Source of the DNA: Desulfobulbaceae bacterium
GTDB taxonomy: Bacteria; Desulfobacterota; Desulfobulbia; Desulfobulbales; Desulfurivibrionaceae
Direction: 5' to 3'
Assembly: GCA_003557565.1 (NCBI GenBank)
Contig: PWOG01000198.1
Location: 1-10,251, forward strand
Length of the DNA stretch: 10,251 nt
This document shows positions 1 to 5,981 of this stretch, one piece after another. Positions within the stretch are counted from its first letter, which is position 1. Each line of letters starts with the position of its first letter. Below the pieces are notes generated by a model. The model searched no databases and was not told the origin of the DNA. It was given only the letters and a program-made list of their open reading frames with translations. Both the position numbers and the translations under genes were made by a program.

Positions 1-51
1 AACCTGCGGCACCCTGTAACCGCTTACCATTTTGCCACCGTGATCACTTAC
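1..51 (+). mobile_element. Right end of a third IS66-type miniature element (cut by window edge)
   Basis: Positions 1-27 are identical to 155-181 inside the second copy. Positions 28-51 match the right end of the copy at 827-959, sharing the ATTTTGCC block and the terminal TGATCnCTTAC (41-51). The left part lies outside the window. Only 20 bases separate this end from the left end of the next copy, so two copies sit in tandem in the same orientation. No open reading frame is evident. A target duplication cannot be assessed because one flank is missing. Confidence 0.65.
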
Positions 52-71
52 GCGTCGTCGGGCAGTACCGT

Positions 72-205
72 GTAAGCGATCGCGGGGACACCGCATCTTG
101 TGGCGAGTAGACCGGCTCACGTACTGATGTACGCTTCGCCGACCCGATCACCGCAACCTGCGGCACCCTGTAACCGCTTACATGGCAAACTTTGTGATTG
201 GCTGC
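72..205 (+). mobile_element. Degenerate full-length copy of the IS66-type miniature element
   Basis: This copy starts with GTAAGCGATC (72-81), as the copy at 827-959 does. It continues with a matching GGGGAC block and shares the 27-base core at 115-141 exactly with 869-895. That core holds the small hairpin CGTAC-TGAT-GTACG. A CAACCTGCGGCA block (154-165) follows. The right end is decayed: TGATTGGCTGC at 195-205 replaces TGATCGCTTAC. A secondary CGCTTAC at 175-181 also pairs with the left end, so a shorter 110-bp unit (72-181) is an alternative boundary. No target duplication is seen. It is non-coding and probably immobile without a transposase supplied from elsewhere. Confidence 0.65.
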
Positions 206-206
206 A

Positions 207-244
207 CGTTCAGTGGTGCTCAACAACAAAAGCACCACTGAACG
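207..244 (-). promoter_or_regulatory. Perfect 14-bp hairpin downstream of rpsO
   Basis: Positions 207-220 and 231-244 are perfect inverted complements around a 10-base loop (221-230). No T-run follows the stem on either strand, so it is a poor intrinsic terminator. It lies 124 bases past the rpsO stop, and the next gene in this conserved cluster is usually pnp. In E. coli the rpsO-pnp spacer carries a long hairpin cut by RNase III that controls pnp; a similar RNA-processing role here is inference. It begins two bases beyond the end of the miniature element, so it could also be part of an inserted repeat. Confidence 0.5.
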
Positions 245-367
245 CCGGCCTGTTGAGAGGAATACCAGGCAACCTTCCGGAGCGCCGCGCAACCCGCGGG
301 TTGAGGCCGAGTCGCACTCCGTGCCGGCTGGTGACCAGACGGTTGCCGGTTACCGGTTACTTCCGAA
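245..367. other. rpsO downstream spacer with short palindromes and heptamer repeats
   Basis: No gene is seen here. The spacer holds a perfect 14-bp palindrome CAACCCGCGGGTTG (290-303), an 11-base dyad CTGGT-G-ACCAG (328-338), and three tandem heptamers at 340-360 (two exact CGGTTAC and one CGGTTGC) close to the rpsO stop. There is no T-run following any of these on the minus strand, so read-through from rpsO into the next gene is plausible. The rest of the 367-base gene-free stretch is taken up by the miniature elements and the 14-bp hairpin. Confidence 0.4.
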
Positions 368-637
368 TTACTTACGGATGCCCAAACGCTGCAGCAGGTT
401 GCGATAACGTTCGATATCCTTGCTCTTGACGTAGTCCAGCAGACGGCGGCGCTGGCCGACCAGCTTGAGCAGGCCCCGCCGCGAGTGATGGTCCTTTTTG
501 TTGATCTTGAAGTGCTCGGTGAGATAATTGATCCGGGCGCTGAGCAGGGCGATCTGGACATCCGGGGAACCGGTGTCGTTTTCATTGGCGCCGAATTCGG
601 CGACGATTGCCTGTTTGTCTTCGGGTTTCAGGGTCAC
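368..637 (-). CDS. rpsO: Small ribosomal subunit protein uS15
   Basis: This encodes 30S protein S15, a primary binder of the 16S rRNA central domain (three-way junction, helix 22) that nucleates platform assembly and forms an intersubunit bridge. The 89-aa product has the usual family length. It carries the TGSPDVQIALLSARI segment (22-36) and the RNA-binding DHHSRRGLLKLVGQRRRLLDYV region (49-70, seen directly). The start is GTG at 637-635, chosen because AAGGAG (650-645) lies 7 bases upstream. rpsO follows truB, as in many bacteria, but is separated by a 133-bp inserted element and has its own promoter. S15 commonly represses its own translation by binding its leader, and the upstream hairpins fit that idea. 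Confidence 0.97.
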   Translation of the reverse strand: MTLKPEDKQAIVAEFGANENDTGSPDVQIALLSARINYLTEHFKINKKDHHSRRGLLKLVGQRRRLLDYVKSKDIERYRNLLQRLGIRK

Positions 638-673
638 GACAGTACTCCTTAAAATAAATTAAACATTCGGGAG

Positions 674-751
674 ATGGCCAGCCCGTAACCGGCCATTCCT
701 ACCAGTTTGCACAAAAATCCCGCAACTCGGGGCCAGGTTTGCAATCCGGCC
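674..751 (-). promoter_or_regulatory. Structured rpsO leader with twin identical stems
   Basis: On the minus strand the leader contains two hairpins with the same 6-bp stem, GGCCGG pairing with CTGGCC and including one G-U pair next to a G-C pair. The first spans 751-731 with a 9-base loop. The second spans 694-676 with a 7-base loop and is lengthened by an outer A-T pair and T-A pair (696-674). Between them CCCG-AGTTG-CGGG (731-719) is followed by A and TTTTT (717-713), resembling a weak attenuator that would compete with the first hairpin. S15 is known to recognise a G-U/G-C motif in stems of its own mRNA leaders in other bacteria, so autoregulation is a reasonable inference. GGCC-closed hairpins also occur elsewhere in this window, so they may instead be a dispersed repeat. 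Confidence 0.45.
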
Positions 752-764
752 TTGATACCACGGC

Positions 765-794
765 ATTATCGCACAAAACGCTTTTAATAATCAA
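765..794 (-). promoter_or_regulatory. Sigma-70 type promoter of rpsO (extended -10)
   Basis: On the minus strand TTGATT (794-789, 4 of 6 consensus) is followed by an 18-base spacer and GATAAT (770-765, 5 of 6). TGC lies directly before the -10, giving an extended -10. Transcription would begin near 758, making a leader of about 120 bases. A second, weaker pairing, TTGACG with TATTAA at 17-base spacing, overlaps just upstream. The promoter is beyond the inserted element, so rpsO can be expressed independently of the rimP-truB transcript. Confidence 0.65.
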
Positions 795-826
795 CTCCGC
801 TATTGCCGTCAAGGTGTTAGTCGGAC

Positions 827-959
827 GTAAGCAATCACAGGGGACCGCCATAAGCGTTGATCGGGCCTGCTCACGTACTGATGTACGCTTCGCCGCCCCC
901 GCTCACCACAACCTGCGGCAGCCTGCGGGCGTTTCTATTTTGCCCCCATGATCGCTTAC
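827..959 (+). mobile_element. IS66-type miniature inverted-repeat element with target duplication
   Basis: This 133-bp non-coding element has terminal inverted repeats: GTAAGCAATCACAGGGG at the left end (827-843) and GTAAGCGATCATGGGGG read inward from the right end (959-943), matching at 14 of 17 positions. The flanks are AGTCGGAC (819-826) and AGTCGGGC (960-967), an 8-bp duplication with one mismatch. Ends starting GTAA and 8-bp duplications are characteristic of IS66-family elements, so mobilisation in trans by an IS66 transposase is inferred. The interior has the CGTAC-TGAT-GTACG hairpin (874-887) and the 27-base core shared with 115-141. It lies between truB and the rpsO promoter and overlaps the truB stop codon. 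Confidence 0.75.
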
Positions 960-1672
960 AGTCGGGCCTCCACGGCGGCCGGGGCAATGGCGTATTCCGC
1001 CAGGGCGACGGCCGCCTCCGGCTCCAGCAGCCGCTCGCCGGCCAGGGCCTGCTCCACCCGGAAACCACCGCTGGCCAGCCGCCGCAGCGCCACCAGATGG
1101 GCGCCGCAACCCAGGACCTGCCCCAGGTCGTGGGCCAGGCTGCGGATGTAAGTGCCCTTGCTGCAGCGGACTCTTAATACCAGGCGCCCTTGGTCGCGGT
1201 CCTGGGCCAGCAACCGCAGTTCATGAATCAACGCCCGGCGGGGCGGTTTTTCGATCATCTCGCCGCGGCGGGCATAGCTGTACAGGGGTTTACCCTGGTG
1301 CTTGGCGGCGGAAAAGGCCGGCGGGCTCTGCCACAGCTCACCCCGGAAGGCGGCCAGGGCCTCGTCCAGGGCGGCGAAATGGGCCTCGCTCGGCTCCCGG
1401 CGCTCCAGGACCTCGCCTTCGGGGTCATGGGTGGCGGTACTCACCCCCAGCTGCAGGGTGGCTTCATATTCCTTGTCGCCGGCCATCAACCGGTCCACCA
1501 GGCGGGTGGCCGGGCGGCCGATGCAGATCAGCAGCAGCCCCGAAGCGAAGGGGTCCAGAGTGCCGGCATGCCCGACCTTCTTGATTCCCGAGGCCCTCCG
1601 CACCAGCTGCACCATGCGGAACGAGCTGGGCCCGGCCGGTTTGTCCACCGGCACCACGGCGGATTCTAACAC
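956..1672 (-). CDS. truB: tRNA pseudouridine(55) synthase TruB (short form)
   Basis: TruB isomerises U55 to pseudouridine in the T-loop of most tRNAs. The 238-aa product shows the N-terminal VDKPAGPSS motif (9-17), the catalytic motif GHAGTLDPFASG (34-45) with Asp40 as nucleophile, KEYEATLQLGVSTATHDPEG (67-86) and SKGTYIRSLAHDLG (171-184). It ends soon after LRRLASGGF (196-204), so the C-terminal PUA-like domain found in E. coli TruB (314 aa) is absent. The chosen GTG start (1672-1670) overlaps the nrnA end by 7 bases and has no good ribosome site close by; valine codons 6 or 7 are alternatives. The TAA stop (958-956) lies inside the inserted miniature element. Without the insertion the frame would read two further codons (Thr-Pro) and then TGA. 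Confidence 0.93.
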   Translation of the reverse strand: MLESAVVPVDKPAGPSSFRMVQLVRRASGIKKVGHAGTLDPFASGLLLICIGRPATRLVDRLMAGDKEYEATLQLGVSTATHDPEGEVLERREPSEAHFAALDEALAAFRGELWQSPPAFSAAKHQGKPLYSYARRGEMIEKPPRRALIHELRLLAQDRDQGRLVLRVRCSKGTYIRSLAHDLGQVLGCGAHLVALRRLASGGFRVEQALAGERLLEPEAAVALAEYAIAPAAVEARL

Positions 1673-2649
1673 TTTTCGACCAAAGGCTCCAGGGCCCGCA
1701 GCAGCTCGCCGGACAACTGCTCGATGGTGGTGTCCAGGCGCTTGAAGCCGGCGGCGTTGCGGTGCCCGCCGCCGCCGAAGATGGCGGCCACCTTGGCGAC
1801 ATTGCAATCGGCGCCCTTGGAACGCAGGCTCACCGATACCTTGCCGACCTCGGCCTCTTTGAGAAAGGCCGCTACCTTGACGCTGGTCAGGGACCGGGGG
1901 TAGTCGATAAAACCTTCGGTGTCCTGGGGGGCCGCGCCGGTCTCGGCGAAAAACCGGTTGGGGGCGCTGATCATGGCGATGCGGCCACTGCTGTGCAGGC
2001 TCAGGCCTTCCAGCACCCGCTGGAACAGGCGCAGCCGGGCCAGGCTGTAGTTGTCAAACAGTTTGCCAGCCACATCCGAGGGTTTGACGCCCTTGAGCAC
2101 CAGCTCCCGGGCCACCCGGAAGGTTTCCGCCGTGGTCGAGGAGTACTTGAAGGAGCCGGTGTCGGCAACAATGGCGGTATACAGGCAGTAGGCCGCCTCC
2201 TGGGAGATCTCGCCGCCCAGGGCCACCGCCAGGTCGTAAACCATTTCCCCGGTGGAGGCCCGGTGAGGATCGACCCAGCGCCGGTCGCCGAAATCCTGGT
2301 GGCCGGCATGATGATCGACCACCAGAAACGGCTTGATGGTCAGCAGGGCGGTCATCTCCCGGCCCAGGCGGTTGGCGTCGCCGCAGTCCAGGGCGATGGC
2401 GCAGTCAAATTTCCCCAGCTCGGGCAATTCCACGGCAATCTCCCCGGCCCCGGGCAGGAAATCGTAAAGGTGGGAGACCTCGGTCTCGCCGTACATGCAG
2501 ACTTCCTTGCCCAGCCCGCGCAGCACCATGCCCAGGGCCAACTGGGAGCCCAGGGCATCGCCGTCGGGATGAATATGGGTCAGCACCAGGATCCGGGAGG
2601 CCCGGGTCAGCTCCGCCGCTATTTGATCCAGCTCGGGAGGATTCATCAT
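1666..2649 (-). CDS. nrnA: DHH-family oligoribonuclease / pAp phosphatase (NrnA type)
   Basis: DHH/DHHA1 phosphoesterases of the NrnA type degrade RNA fragments of two to a few nucleotides and often also dephosphorylate 3'-phosphoadenosine 5'-phosphate, using Mn ions in the cytoplasm. The 327-aa product has the usual length. Metal-binding motifs are visible in order: HIHPDGDALGS (25-35), ALDCGD (86-91), the DHH signature VVDHHAG (110-116) and IVADTGSFKY (160-169). The DHHA1 substrate motif GGGGHRNAAG is at 292-301. The start ATG (2649-2647) overlaps the rbfA stop as ATGA, implying translational coupling; a second ATG follows immediately and could be used instead. The position between rbfA and truB is common in many bacteria. 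Exact substrate preference cannot be read from sequence. Confidence 0.93.
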   Translation of the reverse strand: MMNPPELDQIAAELTRASRILVLTHIHPDGDALGSQLALGMVLRGLGKEVCMYGETEVSHLYDFLPGAGEIAVELPELGKFDCAIALDCGDANRLGREMTALLTIKPFLVVDHHAGHQDFGDRRWVDPHRASTGEMVYDLAVALGGEISQEAAYCLYTAIVADTGSFKYSSTTAETFRVARELVLKGVKPSDVAGKLFDNYSLARLRLFQRVLEGLSLHSSGRIAMISAPNRFFAETGAAPQDTEGFIDYPRSLTSVKVAAFLKEAEVGKVSVSLRSKGADCNVAKVAAIFGGGGHRNAAGFKRLDTTIEQLSGELLRALEPLVEKC

Positions 2650-3083
2650 GATTCGTCGCCGCTTTCCTCGTCGTCGTGGATTTCATCTTCTTCGTGGATT
2701 TCCTGAAAGATTCTTTCCAGTTTTTCCTGTTCCGCCAGGGCATGGTCCCGCTGGAAGATCAGGGCCGGCACCACCCGCAGGGCCAGGGTTTTGGCCAGGC
2801 TGGTGCGGATGAAGCCCTTGGCGCTTTCCAGGCCACGGGCGGCGTCGGCGGCGGTCTCCTCGTCCAGGACGCTGTAGAAGAGCCGGGCCTGGCTGAGATC
2901 GTCGGTCACCGTGGCCCTTAAAATAGTGACCTGCACCACCCGCGGATCCTTGATCTTTTTAAGGAGCAGCGCGGCCACTTCCTGGCGGATCTCGTCGGCG
3001 ACCCGCTCCGGCCGGCGTTTGCCGGCGCGGGCCGGCAGCCCCGGCAGGGGCGGCGTGGTGGATTTACGGCGGGCGGCACTCAT
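2646..3083 (-). CDS. rbfA: 30S ribosome-binding factor RbfA
   Basis: RbfA is a small KH-fold protein that binds the pre-30S subunit near helix 1 and the decoding region during late 16S rRNA maturation and cold adaptation. The 145-aa product shows RPERVADEIRQEVAALL (24-40), IKDPRVVQVTI (44-54), SAKGFIRTSLAKTLALRVVP (87-106) and a C-terminal acidic tail from about 117 (IFQEIHEEDEIHDDEESGDES). About 20 basic and proline-rich residues precede the core. The ATG (3083-3081) begins one base after the infB stop and has GGAG 7 bases upstream, inside the end of infB, so the two genes are coupled. Confidence 0.95.
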   Translation of the reverse strand: MSAARRKSTTPPLPGLPARAGKRRPERVADEIRQEVAALLLKKIKDPRVVQVTILRATVTDDLSQARLFYSVLDEETAADAARGLESAKGFIRTSLAKTLALRVVPALIFQRDHALAEQEKLERIFQEIHEEDEIHDDEESGDES

Positions 3084-3084
3084 C

Positions 3085-5829
3085 CTAAAGCTCCGGTTGG
3101 ATTTCCTTCATGACAAAAAACTCGAAGATGTCGCCTTCCTTGATGTCGTTGAAGTTACGCAGCGTGATCCCGCATTCGTAACCCTTGGCGACCTCCTTGG
3201 CATCATCCTTGAAGCGCTTGAGCGAACTCAGCTGGCCGGTATGGATCACCACCCCGTCGCGGAGCAGGCGCACCTTGGCGTTGCGTTCGGCCTTGCCCTC
3301 GGTGACGTAGCTGCCGGCGATGGTGCCGACCTTGGAAACATGGAAAGTCTGGCGAACCTCGGCCGAACCGATGACCTCTTCGACGAACTCCGGCTCCAGC
3401 ATGCCTTCCATGGCCTTTTTGATGTCCTCCAGGGCGTGGTAGATGACATCATAAAAGCGCATGTCCACTTTTTCCTGCTTGGCCAAGGCCTGGACCCGGG
3501 CGCCTGGCCGGACGTTGAAGCCGATGATCAGGGCGTTGGAGGCGGCGGCCAACAGGACGTCGGATTCGGTGACGGTGCCGGTGCCGGAGTTGAGCACCCG
3601 CACCTTGACGTTGTCGGTGGAAAGCTGCTCCAGCGAGGAGGTGAAGGCCTCCAGGGTGCCCTGAACGTCGGCCCGCAGGACCACCATCAGCTCCTTGATC
3701 TCCCCTTCCTGCATCCGGTCAAACAGATTCTCCAGAGAGATCTTGGTGTCGGTGGCCAGTTCCTTTTCCCGCAACTTCAACTGGCGCTCGGCGCTGACGC
3801 TCTTGGCCATCTTATCGTCGCGGACCACGACGAACTCGTCGCCGGCCAGGGGCACGCCGCTCAAGCCCTGGATCTCCACGGGCATGGAGGGACCGGCCTC
3901 CTGGACATGTTCGCCCTTGTCGTTGATCAGGGAGCGGACCTTGCCGGAGTACTGGCCGGCGACAAAGGCGTCGCCCAGGCGCAGGGTGCCCTGCTGGACC
4001 AGGACGGTGGCCACCGGGCCACGGCCCTTGTGCAGCTGGGCTTCCACCACGTGGCCCTTGGCGTGGCGCTGAGGATCGGCCTTGAGCTCCAGGATCTCGG
4101 CCTGAAGCAGGATGCTGTCCAGCAGCTCGGAAATCCCGGTGCCTTCCTTGGCCGAGGTCTCACAGTAGATCGTGTCGCCGCCCCACTCCTCGGACATCAG
4201 CCCGAGATCGGCCAGTTCCCGCTTGACCCGCATGGGGTCGGCATTGGCCTTGTCGATCTTGTTGATGCAGATCAGGATGGGGACCCCGGCGGCCTTGGCA
4301 TGGTTGATGGCCTCCCGGGTCTGATCCATCACCGAGTCGTCGGCGGCTACCACCAGGACCACGATATCGGTGATCTGGGCACCGCGGGATCGCATTTCGG
4401 TAAAGGCCTCATGGCCCGGAGTGTCCAGAAAGACCACCTCGCCCTGGGGCGCCCGGACATGATGAGCGCCGATGTGCTGGGTGATGCCCCCGGCCTCGCC
4501 CTCGGCCACGTCGGTCTTGCGGATGGCGTCGAGAATCGAGGTCTTGCCGTGGTCGACATGGCCCATGACGGTGACCACCGGCGGCCGGGGCTTGAGCTCG
4601 CCGCCGGTCTCCTCTTCCTCGAGATTGAGGATGGTCTGTTCCTCGGTCTTGCCCTGCTCCACCTCATAGCCGAACTCGGCGGCCACCAGGGCGGCGGTGT
4701 CGAAATCCATGGCCTGGTTGACGGTGGCCATGACCCCCAGCCCCATGAGCTTGGCGATCACCTCATTGGCCTTGACCCCCATACGATGGGCGAAATCACC
4801 CACGGTGATGGTCTCGTGCACGGTAATTCTTCTCTTGATGGCCCGGGTCTCGGCGGCAAACTGCGGCTTGTCCTGCTGCTGCTTGCGTCGGCCGCCGCCC
4901 CGGCCGCTGCGGCCCAGGCGTACCCCGGCCGGCACCAGGCCGAGTTCGTCAAAATCCTCGGCCACTACTTCGGCCTTGCGCTTGCGCTTGCCGGCGGCAC
5001 CTTTCTTGGCGGGGGACCGATCGGTTTCCGGGGTGAACTTGACGAAACGCTTGCCCTTCTTCTTGGCCTCGGCATCGGTGGTCTCAGCCCCCGGCGCTGC
5101 CGCCGGCTTTTTGCTCTTCTCCGGCTTGCGGGGCCGGGGACGCTCCTCGGCGGCGGGTTGCTGGGGAATGTGGATGGCCGCCCGCTTGATCACCCGAGCC
5201 AGGCCCTTGCGTTCCGGGGCCGGCTTAACCGGAGCTTCTTCCCCGGCCGGAGCTTCGCCGGTCGGCACTTCGGCGGGCTCGGCGCCGGTTTCCGGCGCGG
5301 CATCCGGAGCAGCTTCCGACGCAGCTTCCGGGGCAGCTTCCAGGGCGCCGGCATCCGCCGCCGCTTGCGGTTCTTCTTTCTCGGCTTCGGCCTGGCCTTC
5401 CGCCCGGGCCGCCTCGACCTCTTCCGACGCCTCAGCCGCCGGAGCCGGATGGGGTTCGGCGGCTGGTTCGGCGGCGGGCCGGGGTTCGGTCTCCGGGGCC
5501 TTAGCCGGGGCGCCGACAGCTTCCGGGCTTTCCGGGGTCGGCGCCGCTTCCGCCGGCGCCGACTCCGTAGCCTTTTGCGCTTCCGCCTCCGGCTCCACCG
5601 GCTTCTTGCGGCGGCGGATAATGGTGCGGCGACCCTGCTCCTGGATCCGTTTTTCCTTGGTTTCGGTCTGCAACAGCCCCAGCTTAACGCGGATCTCCCG
5701 GGCCTCGCCCTCGTTCAGCGTGGAACTGTGAGACTTCACCTGATAGCCCTCGTCCTGCAGGCGAGCCACCAGGGTCTTGTTTTCCAGTCCGGCTTCCTTG
5801 GCCAACTCGTATACGCGAATTTTCTTCAT
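3085..5829 (-). CDS. infB: Translation initiation factor IF-2
   Basis: IF-2 is the GTPase that places fMet-tRNA on the 30S subunit and promotes subunit joining. The 914-aa product has an N-terminal IF2_N helix module (MKKIRVYELAKEAGLENKTL, 1-20), and a low-complexity Ala/Glu/Pro-rich linker with basic patches from about 75 to 325. A second IF2_N-like segment follows (330-390). The G domain has GHVDHGKTS (423-431), GGIT (447-450), DTPGHEAF (469-476), NKID (523-526) and SAKEG (559-563). Beta-barrel and C-terminal fMet-tRNA-binding domains follow to EIQPEL. The ATG at 5829 was chosen over an in-frame ATG at 5883 because GGGAG (5841-5837) lies 7 bases upstream and the protein then begins exactly at the conserved MKKIRV. 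It directly precedes rbfA. Confidence 0.97.
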   Translation of the reverse strand: MKKIRVYELAKEAGLENKTLVARLQDEGYQVKSHSSTLNEGEAREIRVKLGLLQTETKEKRIQEQGRRTIIRRRKKPVEPEAEAQKATESAPAEAAPTPESPEAVGAPAKAPETEPRPAAEPAAEPHPAPAAEASEEVEAARAEGQAEAEKEEPQAAADAGALEAAPEAASEAAPDAAPETGAEPAEVPTGEAPAGEEAPVKPAPERKGLARVIKRAAIHIPQQPAAEERPRPRKPEKSKKPAAAPGAETTDAEAKKKGKRFVKFTPETDRSPAKKGAAGKRKRKAEVVAEDFDELGLVPAGVRLGRSGRGGGRRKQQQDKPQFAAETRAIKRRITVHETITVGDFAHRMGVKANEVIAKLMGLGVMATVNQAMDFDTAALVAAEFGYEVEQGKTEEQTILNLEEEETGGELKPRPPVVTVMGHVDHGKTSILDAIRKTDVAEGEAGGITQHIGAHHVRAPQGEVVFLDTPGHEAFTEMRSRGAQITDIVVLVVAADDSVMDQTREAINHAKAAGVPILICINKIDKANADPMRVKRELADLGLMSEEWGGDTIYCETSAKEGTGISELLDSILLQAEILELKADPQRHAKGHVVEAQLHKGRGPVATVLVQQGTLRLGDAFVAGQYSGKVRSLINDKGEHVQEAGPSMPVEIQGLSGVPLAGDEFVVVRDDKMAKSVSAERQLKLREKELATDTKISLENLFDRMQEGEIKELMVVLRADVQGTLEAFTSSLEQLSTDNVKVRVLNSGTGTVTESDVLLAAASNALIIGFNVRPGARVQALAKQEKVDMRFYDVIYHALEDIKKAMEGMLEPEFVEEVIGSAEVRQTFHVSKVGTIAGSYVTEGKAERNAKVRLLRDGVVIHTGQLSSLKRFKDDAKEVAKGYECGITLRNFNDIKEGDIFEFFVMKEIQPEL

Positions 5830-5981
5830 TCCCAAGCTCCCGAAGAGATTTCCCGGCTCTTCGTCAATATCAATATCCCACAACCGGGACGGCGCAGTTT
5901 AGCACCGCCGCCCATGTCGCCGTGTTGATTTATTTAAAGTACGTCGTACGGCCCACTGTACCGGCCAGTCAGACAAAACTA
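5830..5981 (-). other. nusA-infB spacer, no gene
   Basis: This 152-base spacer holds no ylxR or ylxQ gene, which many bacteria have at this position. On the minus strand it contains a GGCC-(9 bases)-GGCC dyad at 5966-5950 and an adjacent GTAC-GAC-GTAC dyad, neither followed by a T-run. The 11 bases TGTTGATTTAT (5925-5935) recur at 7509-7519 in the rimP-nusA spacer. No convincing promoter is visible, so infB is probably expressed by read-through from nusA. Confidence 0.35.

Noticed and set aside
207..244. Hairpin as an intrinsic terminator of rpsO
   Set aside because: Neither strand has a T-run after the stem, so it was kept only as a possible processing or structural element.
1..960. Repeated segments as a CRISPR array
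   Set aside because: The copies are about 133 bp with terminal inverted repeats and irregular spacing, and there are no short regular repeats with unique spacers or cas genes.
1670..1807. Upstream extension of truB to an ATG at 1807
   Set aside because: The extra residues are arginine-rich, lie wholly within nrnA in another frame, and do not resemble TruB N-termini.
2911..5928. Plus-strand open frame of about 1000 codons opposite infB
   Set aside because: It mirrors infB and part of rbfA. The product is Gly/Leu/His-rich without recognisable motifs, an effect of GC-rich codon use in the real gene.
5830..5981. A ylxR or ylxQ gene between nusA and infB
   Set aside because: The gap is only 152 bases and no frame resembles either family.
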